A stretch of DNA of 64,000 bases from Dyadobacter psychrotolerans (GTDB taxonomy: Bacteria; Bacteroidota; Bacteroidia; Cytophagales; Spirosomataceae): the NCBI RefSeq assembly GCF_004349265.1, contig NZ_SMFL01000004.1:95150-159149 (forward strand), read 5' to 3'. The position numbers and the translations under genes are program-made. Below the pieces are notes generated by a model that saw nothing but the letters and a program-made list of their open reading frames with translations, was not told where the DNA came from and did not search any database. Shown piece by piece: positions 9,303 to 18,426 of this stretch (positions are counted from its first letter, which is position 1; the number at the start of each line of letters is the position of its first letter).

Positions 9303-12300
9303 ATGGCCTGGTGGCTGTCGGAAGTTGTGGTGAAAAATATCCTGTTAACTTTTTCTTTTTTACTATTCTCTCTGGCGGGTATTTGTCAGAGCAATTCCTT
9401 TTATTTCAAAAATTATCAGGTTTCTGACGGACTATCAGGCAATGCAACAGGAGATATTGTTCAGGACAAAAAAGGATTTATGTGGTTCGCCAGCCGGAAC
9501 GGCCTCAACCGTTTTGACGGTAAAGCGTTCAGAATATTCAGAAACAAATCCGGCGACCCGCTGAGCATTGGAAGCAATTCGGTGTTTTCACTTTATGAAG
9601 ATTCTGATGAAAAATTATGGGTCGGAACGCACAAAGGCATTTATATTTATGATCCTGTCACCGAGAATTTTGCAGCTTTCAAGGCATTGCCGGCAGGCGA
9701 GGTAAGAAGTATCCGCAGCGATCAGCAACATAACATCTGGTTTATTTCTGATAACCATCTTTACAGTTACAGCCGTAAAAGCAGACAGCTGAAAGATTTT
9801 AGCAGCGAAAGCAGCCGGATTGTGTCGATGGATATTTCCCCTAAGGGTAATGTGTGTATTTCAACAGGAGAGGGAGTAGTTAAGGTTTATGACCATAAGA
9901 AAGGGATCTTCAAAGTATATGATATAGGAAAGCTGGGGCCTAAAAATGACGATTACTACAACATGATCGTACACACCGTCGGTGATTCAAGTCTGATGAT
10001 TGGGACGATGCGCCGTGTGATCCTGTTTAATTTTACAACGGGTAGTTTTCGGGATTTGTCTGCTGAGCTGCATTTGCAGGATGAGATTCAGATTCACACG
10101 GTTTTTGAGAAGAACAAATATGAATACTGGCTTGGTACGGAATCAGGGTTGTATACACTAAACCTTAAATCGGGAAAGGTGAATCACATCGTAAAGGAGT
10201 ATTATAATCCTTACTCGATTACCGATAACATTGTTAATACGATTTTTAAAGACCGGGAGGGAGGTATCTGGATCAGTACACAGTTTGGAGGAATAAATTA
10301 TTATTCTTTGGAATATAACCGTTTCAAAAAATATTTTCCTCAGCCTGTAAACAGCATCAGTGGAAATCTGATTCATACCATTTACGGCGATGATCCTAAA
10401 TGGCTATGGGTCGGAACGGAGGATGCCGGTCTTAACGAGCTTGATTTGCAGACGGGACGTTTCAAATCATTTTTGGCGGATGGCAAAAAGGGAAGTATTT
10501 CCTACCGTAACCTGCATGGTCTGGTGGCTGATAAAGACGAGCTGTGGATCGGTACCTATGAGCATGGACTGGATGTGATGGATTTGAAAACAAAGAAGGT
10601 CATCCGGCACTACAACGCGGGTAACGATGAGAAATCATTCAACAGTAATTTTATTGTAACCTTGTATAAAACCAGAAATTCAGATATTCTGGTCGGAACC
10701 TGGACCGGGCTTTTTAAATACAACCGCCTTACCGATGACTTTACCCGGATACCATTTGTTGAATCGCAGGTACAGTCAATTCATGAAGATGATCAGGGAA
10801 CATTGTGGGTGGCAAGTTATGGGGGAGGGTTGTATTATTTTAATCAAAAAAGTAATCTTAAAGGAAGGCTCCGGTTTGATCAGCAGCGGCCGGACGGACT
10901 TTTGGATAATTATATCAACAGTCTTTATCAGAGCAAAGACAAACATATCTGGCTTTGTACCGAGCACGGTTTGTCGCGGTATGATCCTGCATCAAAAAAA
11001 TTTACTAATTACCGCGTAGAAGAGGGCCTGGCAGATAATCAGGTTTTCCGTGTTCTGGAAGATGATCAGGGAAATTTCTGGGTATCAACCTCGAAAGGTT
11101 TATCAATGCTGGATTCAAAAACCGGGAAGTTTACCAATTATACAAAAGCAAACGGGCTTCCCAGCGAGCAGTTTAACTACAATTCTTCCTATAAAAATGA
11201 CGACGGAACGCTGTTTTTCGGAACCGTTGCGGGTCTGATCAGTTTTAATCCTTCGACTTTTGTTAAAAACAAATATGTGCCGCCTGTTTACATAACCGGT
11301 ATTCAGGTCAACAATCAGGATCTGCTCATTGGTGATAAAAATTCCCCTTTGACTGCCTCAGCTATACATACAAAGGCAATCACATTGCCATTCAGCAGTT
11401 CGTCGTTAAGCTTTGATGTTGCCTCGCTAAGTTACGTAAACCCGGAAATGAATAGTTATATCTATCAGCTGGAAGGTTTTGACAATAAGTGGATAACTTT
11501 AAATAACAGCAGAAAGATTTCTTTTTCAAAACTTCCGCCGGGACATTATGTATTAAAAATCAAAGGTTCCAACAATGACCAGTTCTGGAATCGTAAGGAA
11601 ACGAGAATAAACATTGATATACTGCCTCCCTGGTGGGCCACTATTTGGGCTTATTTGGTTTATGGCACAGTTATAATTACGATTGTAATAATTGTATTCC
11701 GTTATTACCATCTGGCTATGACTGAAAAAAATAAGCGGGGAATAGAGGCTTTTCAAATTGGAAAAGAACGGGAAATTTACAATGCGAAAATTGAATTTTT
11801 TACCAATGTTGCTCACGAAATACGGACACCGCTTACTTTAATTAAAATGCCGCTGGATAAACTTCTTGCCGATAAAAATCCGGATGTGCAAACTCTCGAA
11901 AGTCTCAACATGATAAACAAAAATACCAATCGGTTAATTGATCTGACCAACCAATTACTGGATTTCCGAAAGGCTGAGGCCAATAATTTTAGCCTGAACT
12001 TTACAAAAACGGATATCAATGAGCTTCTCAATGATGTATTTTCCACTTTCAGGCCAATTGCTGAACAGAAAAATCTTTCCTATAAAATTGAGCTTCCCAG
12101 AATAGGTTTGCAGGCTTATGTCGACATCGAAGCATGTAAAAAGATTATCTCAAATCTGATCAATAATGCCGTTAAATATGCTGACAGTGTCGTAAGGATC
12201 AAACTGCTGCCATTTAATAGTGATGATTTACTTTTTCATATTGAGTTCAGCAACGACGGAACGGTAATTGGAAGCGAAAACAGAGATAAAATTTTTGAGC

Positions 12301-13310
12301 CGTTTCACCGTCTTGAAGCAAACCAGAAACAGGAGGGAACCGGGATCGGTCTTCCGCTTGCACGTTCTCTTACGGAGTTACATAAAGGCAAGCTGGAACT
12401 CAAACAGCAGGGTAATCAGCAAAACACGTTTCTATTGTCTCTTCCAATTCATCAGGATTATGAAATGGATTTGAAGGGAGAAAGTGTTACCGATCAAACC
12501 AGTTACTTTCTGAACGGCGATACGCAGGAAGCATTGGATCCCTCAAAACCTGCTATCGTAATTGTGGAAGACAATGTGGAAATCCTGATGTATCTGAGCC
12601 GGGAATTAGCTTCGGCTTATAACATTTTTAAGGCTGAAGACGGCCAGCAGGCAATTGACGTGATGCAGCGGGAAAATATTCACCTGGTGATCAGTGACAT
12701 TATGATGCCAGTAATGGATGGCATTGAGCTTTGCAGGAGAATGAAAAACGATGTACAGTTCAGTCACATTCCTATCATACTGTTAACGGCGAAAAATTCG
12801 ATCAATTCAAAAATCGAAGGTCTCGAAGTTGGCGCAGATGCCTATATCGAAAAACCTTTTTCACTGGATCATCTCTCTGCTCAGATAACGAATCTGATCA
12901 ATAACCGAAACATCATTAAAGAATACTTTGCCCGCTCGCCGCTGACGCATATTAAAGGAATTGCCTTCTCAAAGGCAGATAAGGAATTTTTAGAACAGCT
13001 TAATTCGATCATCTCTTCGCAAATTGCAGATAGTGATCTGGACGTGGATATGCTTTCTTCAATGATGAACATGAGCAGGCCTACTTTGTACCGCAAGATA
13101 AAAGGGATCTCTGACATGACGCCTAATGAGCTTATCAATTTGTCCCGGCTGAAACGGGCAGCGGAACTTCTTGCAGAAAGTAAATACAAAATCAATGAAG
13201 TAGCCGATATGGTCGGATACAGTATTCCAACTAACTTTTCAAGGGATTTTCAAAAACAGTTCGGTGTGAGTCCTTCGCATTATGTAGCTTCTTTACAGCA
13301 AAAGGTTTAG
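9303..13310 (+). CDS. Hybrid two-component system (HTCS) sensor histidine kinase/response regulator
   Basis: 1335 residues. Order: signal peptide (LLTFSFLLFSLAGICQ), periplasmic double beta-propeller made of two-component-regulator-propeller repeats (GFMWFASRNGLNRFDG, GGIWISTQFGG, KLWVGTHKGI), Y_Y_Y domain (near 690-765), one membrane segment (about 776-800), HisKA with H-box NVAHEIRTPLTLI (His about 837), HATPase (IISNLINNAVKYAD, EGTGIGLPLARSL), receiver domain (ISDIMMPVMDG, Asp about 1130) and a C-terminal AraC domain. It senses a ligand in the periplasm and activates transcription directly, presumably of the divergent susCD operon. The ATG at 9303 gives an odd start (MAWWLSEVVVKN); a GTG at 9330 would give the cleaner signal VKNILLTFS and may be the true start. 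Confidence 0.93.
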   Translation: MAWWLSEVVVKNILLTFSFLLFSLAGICQSNSFYFKNYQVSDGLSGNATGDIVQDKKGFMWFASRNGLNRFDGKAFRIFRNKSGDPLSIGSNSVFSLYEDSDEKLWVGTHKGIYIYDPVTENFAAFKALPAGEVRSIRSDQQHNIWFISDNHLYSYSRKSRQLKDFSSESSRIVSMDISPKGNVCISTGEGVVKVYDHKKGIFKVYDIGKLGPKNDDYYNMIVHTVGDSSLMIGTMRRVILFNFTTGSFRDLSAELHLQDEIQIHTVFEKNKYEYWLGTESGLYTLNLKSGKVNHIVKEYYNPYSITDNIVNTIFKDREGGIWISTQFGGINYYSLEYNRFKKYFPQPVNSISGNLIHTIYGDDPKWLWVGTEDAGLNELDLQTGRFKSFLADGKKGSISYRNLHGLVADKDELWIGTYEHGLDVMDLKTKKVIRHYNAGNDEKSFNSNFIVTLYKTRNSDILVGTWTGLFKYNRLTDDFTRIPFVESQVQSIHEDDQGTLWVASYGGGLYYFNQKSNLKGRLRFDQQRPDGLLDNYINSLYQSKDKHIWLCTEHGLSRYDPASKKFTNYRVEEGLADNQVFRVLEDDQGNFWVSTSKGLSMLDSKTGKFTNYTKANGLPSEQFNYNSSYKNDDGTLFFGTVAGLISFNPSTFVKNKYVPPVYITGIQVNNQDLLIGDKNSPLTASAIHTKAITLPFSSSSLSFDVASLSYVNPEMNSYIYQLEGFDNKWITLNNSRKISFSKLPPGHYVLKIKGSNNDQFWNRKETRINIDILPPWWATIWAYLVYGTVIITIVIIVFRYYHLAMTEKNKRGIEAFQIGKEREIYNAKIEFFTNVAHEIRTPLTLIKMPLDKLLADKNPDVQTLESLNMINKNTNRLIDLTNQLLDFRKAEANNFSLNFTKTDINELLNDVFSTFRPIAEQKNLSYKIELPRIGLQAYVDIEACKKIISNLINNAVKYADSVVRIKLLPFNSDDLLFHIEFSNDGTVIGSENRDKIFEPFHRLEANQKQEGTGIGLPLARSLTELHKGKLELKQQGNQQNTFLLSLPIHQDYEMDLKGESVTDQTSYFLNGDTQEALDPSKPAIVIVEDNVEILMYLSRELASAYNIFKAEDGQQAIDVMQRENIHLVISDIMMPVMDGIELCRRMKNDVQFSHIPIILLTAKNSINSKIEGLEVGADAYIEKPFSLDHLSAQITNLINNRNIIKEYFARSPLTHIKGIAFSKADKEFLEQLNSIISSQIADSDLDVDMLSSMMNMSRPTLYRKIKGISDMTPNELINLSRLKRAAELLAESKYKINEVADMVGYSIPTNFSRDFQKQFGVSPSHYVASLQQKV

Positions 13311-13332
13311 AGTATTAAAAATTACATAAAGC

Positions 13333-13349
13333 CAGAACCTTTGGTTCTG
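13333..13349 (+). terminator. Hairpin after the HTCS gene
   Basis: CAGAACC-TTT-GGTTCTG, a perfect 7-bp stem with a 3-nt loop, 23 bp after the stop codon. It is followed only by a weak T-rich stretch, so termination is plausible but not certain. Confidence 0.45.
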
Positions 13350-13380
13350 ATTTAACAGGCATCTATAGGATTTGCGAATA

Positions 13381-13791
13381 TTATAAGAAATCAACGATCA
13401 AATCCCCTGCAATTTTTAAATATTCTTCAAAAGAGCATGGTTTTTTTAAACATACACTCGCGCCGTGAGCATATGTTTTCTGTATGTGGACCTGGTTGGA
13501 GGCGGTGGAAAAAATTACAACAGGGAGCTGGCCGCAGGTTGGGATAGACTTTAAAGAAATCAATGTTTCCAGGCCATTCATTCTCGGCATATTCATGTCC
13601 ATGACAACCAGTGAAGGCGGTAGTTGTGGAATGAGCTGTGGCACGAAATCAAGGAATTCTTCACCGCTGGAAAATTCAATAATCCGCAGGTCTTCGGTTA
13701 TAGCGAGAAAGGCTTCTCTAAGAAAAATGCGGTCCTCGGCGTCATCGTCTACCAGAAAGATCGTGCTTTTTACTTTTTTGTCAACAGTCAT
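13381..13791 (-). CDS. Single-domain response regulator (CheY-like receiver)
   Basis: 136 residues consisting only of a receiver domain: acidic pocket IFLVDDDAEDR (residues about 11-21), phospho-acceptor in LVVMDMNMPRMNG, conserved Thr/Ser region VVIFSTA and the Lys in CLKKP. No output domain, so it passes phosphate or acts by protein contact. It stands alone, convergent with the HTCS gene. A TTAAG-type repeat box (14018-14034) lies about 230 bp upstream. Confidence 0.85.
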   Translation of the reverse strand: MTVDKKVKSTIFLVDDDAEDRIFLREAFLAITEDLRIIEFSSGEEFLDFVPQLIPQLPPSLVVMDMNMPRMNGLETLISLKSIPTCGQLPVVIFSTASNQVHIQKTYAHGASVCLKKPCSFEEYLKIAGDLIVDFL

Positions 13792-14017
13792 CAGTGCCCC
13801 GAAATCTTTTAAATATGCTGGTTTGATTGTGGTCAGAACGAAGGTTGTTGAGTCAGGTGCTAACCTTTATAAAATCAATATCAGTAGTGATTCCGATTTT
13901 GGCATCTCTTTTCTAAACTGCGGATTATTTGTAATAAAATGGTAACTGGAGACATAGATCATGTCTCGAATCTTTTCAAATGTAGTTCGTTCGCCGGTAA
14001 CCCATGCTAAATATATC

Positions 14018-14034
14018 CTTAAGATTCTCTTAAG
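14018..14034. promoter_or_regulatory. CTTAAG direct repeat, 11-bp spacing (box A)
   Basis: CTTAAG at 14018-14023 and 14029-14034, 11 bp apart. The same arrangement recurs upstream of the metal-efflux pump, its response regulator and a small membrane peptide. It lies in the 335-bp gene-free gap 13792-14126, which otherwise shows nothing I can name. Confidence 0.45.
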
Positions 14035-14126
14035 AAAGGTAATTTGTATTTAAGTCAATTGAGATACAGCAAAATAACTTTCAAACTAAATTAACAAGTT
14101 TGAAAGCTATCAGCGTAACAGCAGCA

Positions 14127-15344
14127 TTATTTAAACTTCGCAGCCAGTGTGATAATATTTGACTGCATTCCGGCTCCCGCATTTCGGTAAAAATGCCCAT
14201 AGCGAATTTCAAGTGATGCAAAGTGTCTGATGCCGGCAATACCCCCGGGAGGAGCAAACCGGATGCCTGATCCTGCAAAATGACTCTGAAAAGATGAAAG
14301 GTCATAATCACTGCTGTAATATTTCGAGCTGGGATCATGCTGCATATAGGGCGCAAAATAACGTATTGCGGATTGAGTGCTAAACCGGTAAAATGGACTC
14401 AAAGATACGAAGGGTGTAATTTTAACTGGTGTTTCCAAAGAGAAGGTATGCGCCTTCATGCCCCAGTTATCAGCGTAAAATCTGTAAAAAGTCCTGATGA
14501 TAAGTTTGTCGCCCAAAAAATAGCTGCACCGTAGGCCAATAGGAATCTTAAACCTGCTGCCGGGAAGTTTTTCGACTCTTTCCGACCCGTCTGTGAAATA
14601 GGTTCTGTGAAAAGGCGTACTCAAAAGCCCTTCCTGATAGGTTGGTTCGACGATAAAAAGTACCTGCAAACGCTTGTTTACAATTTGAGACAACGAGACC
14701 GAACCGTTGTAGGTATTTCTTGGCTTGTGATAAAGATTGGCTTTATCTCCCTCTGCACCTGAACTATAACCATTAGGCCTTAACTCCGAGGGCAGAATAG
14801 CTGTGTAAGTGTCGCGGTATGTTCCTGCTTTAAAGGTAATTTCGCGGTTGTTGTCCTTCGACGATTTTGAAAAATTCAGATTAAATCCGTAGGACTTATA
14901 ATCATATTCGGTCGAGTAGGAGAGCATAGCGCCACGGCTGGTATGATTCCTGTCGTCTTTCATGTTCCAGGAGATTGTCGGGTAAAGATGAATATCCGTT
15001 CGCGATGCGGAGGAAATCGTCAGCGGGTCTATATTGTCCTGAGACGCAGATGAATAATAGTCGATGTTCAGGTCAGCCGAAATGCTGTGAACGCGGTTCA
15101 GTCTGTCTGTTTTAACGAGTTTTATTTCAAGCGAATTAGCTATGTCAAACAGTTTTTCCGTTCCAATACCCCCGGTAATGGCCGAATTATCTCCATTCTG
15201 GCTGTAATACGCTGAGACGAAATTAACCTCTTCAATCTTTAGTTTTTTTGCTTTGTAAGCTGTCGAAACACTATCCTGAACTTGTGCAGTCAGTGAACCA
15301 AAAAGACCAAGCAAAGCAGCGACAGTTAGGGTGATTTTTTTCAT
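14127..15344 (-). CDS. DUF3570 domain outer-membrane-type beta-barrel protein
   Basis: 405 residues: signal peptide (LTVAALLGLFGSLTAQ) followed by a protein rich in alternating-polarity strands ending ...SNIITLAAKFK, as in outer-membrane barrels. The opening EEVNFVSAYYSQNGDNSAITGGIGTE is the DUF3570 pattern. Function unproven; the family commonly sits with DUF4266, a thioredoxin-like protein and ApbE, as it does here, which suggests a role in extracytoplasmic electron transfer or cofactor handling. Last gene of the operon. Confidence 0.8.
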   Translation of the reverse strand: MKKITLTVAALLGLFGSLTAQVQDSVSTAYKAKKLKIEEVNFVSAYYSQNGDNSAITGGIGTEKLFDIANSLEIKLVKTDRLNRVHSISADLNIDYYSSASQDNIDPLTISSASRTDIHLYPTISWNMKDDRNHTSRGAMLSYSTEYDYKSYGFNLNFSKSSKDNNREITFKAGTYRDTYTAILPSELRPNGYSSGAEGDKANLYHKPRNTYNGSVSLSQIVNKRLQVLFIVEPTYQEGLLSTPFHRTYFTDGSERVEKLPGSRFKIPIGLRCSYFLGDKLIIRTFYRFYADNWGMKAHTFSLETPVKITPFVSLSPFYRFSTQSAIRYFAPYMQHDPSSKYYSSDYDLSSFQSHFAGSGIRFAPPGGIAGIRHFASLEIRYGHFYRNAGAGMQSNIITLAAKFK

Positions 15345-15365
15345 TTGGATATTTTATGAAGTGAT

Positions 15366-15596
15366 TCAGTTACAACCGCAGCCGCCTCCGCTTTTTCCGC
15401 CGTTCGCTCCCGAGGCACCTTCGCGGTATAAATAAAAACTTTGCTCAAATTTTTCAGCCTTTCTGGCTGCCAAATCCATTTCAGAATCATTAATTCTGTT
15501 TTTCTGGTACTCTTTCACAGAGACACAACCAAGGGTTGCCAGGCAAAGGAAACAAATCAGCATTGCGTTTTGAACGTTATTCGGTATACGTTTCAT
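15366..15596 (-). CDS. DUF4266 domain small lipoprotein
   Basis: 76 residues: signal and lipobox (LCLATLGC), the family's VSVKEYQKNRINDSEMDL, and a Gly-rich tail ending GGGCGCN. The stretch EGASGANGG is a candidate flavinylation-like segment (a Ser/Thr in a small-residue context), but the canonical D-G-x-T/S is not exact. Its start overlaps the apbE stop by 4 bp, showing translational coupling with the flavin transferase. Function unknown. Confidence 0.8.
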   Translation of the reverse strand: MKRIPNNVQNAMLICFLCLATLGCVSVKEYQKNRINDSEMDLAARKAEKFEQSFYLYREGASGANGGKSGGGCGCN

Positions 15597-16522
15597 GTGA
15601 CTCTTATGTTCTTAGATGTGAATATTTTATTTTGGTCATCAATGATCATACATGCGATGTTCTCCATCTGATTGATCAGACTCAGGCCAACTTTGACTCC
15701 CATTACGGTTACGGGTGTAGCCAATGCGTCCGATAATTCCGCATTCGGTGAGATGATCGTTACGCTCCTGATTCCGCTGACCGGTAGCCCGGTTTTAGGA
15801 TCGATCGTATGTGAGAATCTTTTGCCGTTAATCATTACGAATTTTTCATAGTTTCCCGACGTGGCAACCGCCATATTGCTGATCTTCATATAGGAAAAGG
15901 GCTTGTCTTTTTTGTCAGGATCGGCAATACCAATGGTCCATTCAGCTCCGTCGGGTTGCTTGCCCCAGGTGGTTAAATCGCCGGATGCATTGACCACTCC
16001 GCTTAATGCTCCATGTTCTGTCATTTTTCTTTTTGCCATTTCAGCTGCATAGCCTTTTCCAATTCCTCCGAAGCCGATACGCATACCTTTTTCTTTCAGA
16101 AAAACCGTTTTTTGATCTGAGCCCAATACGATGTTTTTATAATTGATGAGCCGGATCATTTTTCCTGCCACTTCCGGAGTTGGTAAAGACGTCATATTCT
16201 GATCAAAATTCCACAGTGACTTGTCGATTGAGCCGTAAGAAAGGTCGAACGCACCTTGTGTCAGCTCTGAAATGCGGTTGGCCCTTGCAATAAGATCAAA
16301 CACTTCCTGGTCGACCTGCACCGGACATATTCCGGCATTTTGATTAATAAGCTGGGTCTGGCTGTCATCACTAAATGTGGTCAGAAGTTTTTCGATCCTT
16401 TTAATTTCAGTGATGGCAATATCAATAATTTGAATCGCCCAATCCTCTCTGCGGTCAACTACGCTAATTTCAAAACGGTTGCCCATAAGGCGGACAACTT
16501 TTTTGAATATCTTTTCTTTCAT
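15593..16522 (-). CDS. apbE: FAD:protein FMN transferase (ApbE)
   Basis: 309 residues from the ATG at 16522 (MKEKIFKKVVRLMGN), one base after the thioredoxin stop; an upstream start at 16606 would overlap that gene by 83 bp and is unlikely. Signatures: MGNRFEISVVD, NASGDLTTWGK, HTIDPKTGLPVSG and SDALATPVTVMG, all typical of ApbE, which moves FMN from FAD onto Ser/Thr of exported redox proteins using Mg2+. No obvious lipoprotein signal is seen with this start. Its acceptor should be a protein of this operon or elsewhere in the genome. Confidence 0.92.
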   Translation of the reverse strand: MKEKIFKKVVRLMGNRFEISVVDRREDWAIQIIDIAITEIKRIEKLLTTFSDDSQTQLINQNAGICPVQVDQEVFDLIARANRISELTQGAFDLSYGSIDKSLWNFDQNMTSLPTPEVAGKMIRLINYKNIVLGSDQKTVFLKEKGMRIGFGGIGKGYAAEMAKRKMTEHGALSGVVNASGDLTTWGKQPDGAEWTIGIADPDKKDKPFSYMKISNMAVATSGNYEKFVMINGKRFSHTIDPKTGLPVSGIRSVTIISPNAELSDALATPVTVMGVKVGLSLINQMENIACMIIDDQNKIFTSKNIRVT

Positions 16523-16523
16523 A

Positions 16524-16961
16524 CTAATTAACCGAGCCGGAATGAGAACGAATGTCTGCGATAAAGTTTGGAATCGACGGCTGATAGCCTTCCCATTCTT
16601 TGACAATATTTCCCTTATTGTCGATTAGGACCGTCAGCGGAAACAGGCCTTTGGGATTGTATTTTTCGGCCAGAGCTTCATTTTTTGCTACCTGGCTTTT
16701 TTCAAGTTGATTTTTCTTTTGTCTTGGAAAGTCAGCCCTTACCATCACAAGCTTCTGGGAGGCATAGGTCTGAAATTCAGTAGATTCGAAAACATCCTTC
16801 GTAAGTTTTATACAAGGTCCACACCAGTCGGATCCCGAAAAACTTAGCAGAATCATTTTATGCTCGGACGCGGCCTGAGATTTGGCTTCGGAAAAATCAA
16901 GCTTCCATTCTGAGCCAAAGATGGAGATAATAGTCAAAACAATAGTACTCAGCAGTTTCAT
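16524..16961 (-). CDS. Secreted thioredoxin-fold protein
   Basis: 145 residues with an N-terminal signal (LLSTIVLTIISIFGSEW) and a thioredoxin fold; the active site is DWCGPC at about residues 45-50 and the cis-Pro is in FPLTVLIDNKGN. It probably reduces or forms disulfides in the periplasm. It sits between the Rieske-like gene (16 bp) and apbE (1 bp), so the redox proteins are made together. Confidence 0.88.
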   Translation of the reverse strand: MKLLSTIVLTIISIFGSEWKLDFSEAKSQAASEHKMILLSFSGSDWCGPCIKLTKDVFESTEFQTYASQKLVMVRADFPRQKKNQLEKSQVAKNEALAEKYNPKGLFPLTVLIDNKGNIVKEWEGYQPSIPNFIADIRSHSGSVN

Positions 16962-16976
16962 AATAAATCAGCAGGG

Positions 16977-17504
16977 TTAGTAAATGACAACAGTGTTGCC
17001 GTCTGTGGCAACTTTGTAAATGGTAAGACCGTTTTTTCCATAGGTATTTAATCCGGATCCTGTCAGGCTGAACCGGGCCCCGTGTTGGGTGCAATAGAAT
17101 TCTGTTTTGTTAAAAATGATTGCTTTTTTAGGTTCATGCGAACACGTTTGGGTAGCCGCTACCAGCACGCCGGATGAAGACTGGGCCACCACGATGCCGC
17201 TTTTTACAAGATAACCTCCAACCTTTAAAAGTGCAGCATTAGAAGTTGTCGTAAGGTCAATTTTAAGTTTTGCGCTCAGTTTATTTAATGCATCCGTTGT
17301 TATGGCCAGTTTCGTGGGAAACTTCACCGAAACCGCTCCTGTGCCGGAAATGTTTGCCGTGTCTATTGTCACCTGGGTGTCGGTCGTGGCCAGGATGGAA
17401 AGTGCATCCACAACTGTGTCCTGCTGATTTACGCAGGAAGTCAACAACGCCATCAAAGCCGGCCCCTTAAAACCGACGGATTTCAGAAACTCAATCCTTG
17501 TCAT
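16977..17504 (-). CDS. Rieske [2Fe-2S] domain lipoprotein
   Basis: 175 residues with a signal and lipobox-like LLTSC near residue 25. Cluster ligands are visible as TCSHEPKKAI (C-x-H, about 117-119) and EFYCTQHGARF (C-x2-H, about 135-138), the Rieske arrangement. It likely carries electrons at the periplasmic face. First gene of the Rieske-thioredoxin-ApbE-DUF4266-DUF3570 operon. A perfect Fur-family-like box is about 290 bp upstream. Confidence 0.87.
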   Translation of the reverse strand: MTRIEFLKSVGFKGPALMALLTSCVNQQDTVVDALSILATTDTQVTIDTANISGTGAVSVKFPTKLAITTDALNKLSAKLKIDLTTTSNAALLKVGGYLVKSGIVVAQSSSGVLVAATQTCSHEPKKAIIFNKTEFYCTQHGARFSLTGSGLNTYGKNGLTIYKVATDGNTVVIY

Positions 17505-17791
17505 AAATTTGGGTTTTTAATTGTTCCTCAGTGTATAGCCATTACGAATACCAACCCGTTATTGTTGCGCACCATCGGCGGTCTGAAATACCCTGACTTC
17601 TCGTTTTAAGTTGCAACTTTTGGTGACAATTTATAGTTTGGATATATCTGATACTGTCTGGCTGGTCAACGTGAGATGAGATTTCTATTTGATGAGAATT
17701 TTATTTTTGTAAGTGTTTAATTATTAGTAATTTACGAATAATATGTCCGTATAGTCGATTGTTTTATTTGGACTAAACTCCATTATTTTAT

Positions 17792-17806
17792 TTAGAATTA
17801 TTCTAA
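17792..17806. promoter_or_regulatory. Perfect 7-1-7 Fur-family-like box
   Basis: TTAGAAT-T-ATTCTAA, with the palindrome extending outward (TATTTTA on the left, TAAAATA on the right, one extra T). The 7-1-7 geometry is that of Fur/PerR/Zur operators. It lies in the 356-bp gene-free gap 17505-17860, upstream of the Rieske/ApbE operon. Which metal or peroxide sensor uses it cannot be read from the site. Confidence 0.5.
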
Positions 17807-17860
17807 TAAAATAGTCTAATATTTTTTAATTTTAATTGAAAATTAATATCCCTCACCAGC

Positions 17861-18367
17861 TTATTTTGTTGTTACTTTCTTTCGTCTTAAAACCAGGCTA
17901 TCGGCCGGGTATTGATTTTTGAGTAACGTCATTTGATTCCTGGCCCAACTTATAAGTACCTGCCGCTGCTGATCTGTGAGATTGGCCCCTTTGTGCAGTC
18001 CCAGAAAGGTGTAGGATTGCAACGGCATTTCTTTTTTTTCCACCATTTCAATCGTTTCATCGAATTTATGATTCTGAACGGCGATGGGCAGTTTTGTGAA
18101 CCCGGAAAAGTTCAGCTCTCTTTTTCCTTCCCGTACGTGGTGATCCAGAAACCAGGCAACCGGCTGAATGTTATCATACCAGGGGTAGGTAGTTTTGTTA
18201 CTATGGCAATCGTAACATGCAAGCTCGAGTATTTCTTTCACTTCATTTGAAACCGGATACTTCATAGCGACATTGTGCGTCTGGTTGTCAGAAAGGTTTT
18301 TTTCTGGTTTTATAAACTGGATTGTGATTAACACCAACAGCAAACCAAGGGCGATTTTTTTAAACAT
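17861..18367 (-). CDS. Haem-binding domain (Haem_bd) cytochrome c-like protein
   Basis: 168 residues with an N-terminal membrane/signal segment (ALGLLLVLITIQFI) and one heme motif CYDCH at about 51-55 followed by SNKTTYPWYDNIQPVAWFL, the hallmark of the Haem_bd family. Periplasmic electron carrier or heme protein of unknown partner. It lies between the Rieske operon and the efflux adaptor, 59 bp after the adaptor stop, so it could belong to either transcript. Confidence 0.85.
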   Translation of the reverse strand: MFKKIALGLLLVLITIQFIKPEKNLSDNQTHNVAMKYPVSNEVKEILELACYDCHSNKTTYPWYDNIQPVAWFLDHHVREGKRELNFSGFTKLPIAVQNHKFDETIEMVEKKEMPLQSYTFLGLHKGANLTDQQRQVLISWARNQMTLLKNQYPADSLVLRRKKVTTK

Positions 18368-18426
18368 GTTATCAACGATTTAGAATTGGAAAATTGACCT
18401 GCCTGTTTTAGTGTGTTAGTAAAATT

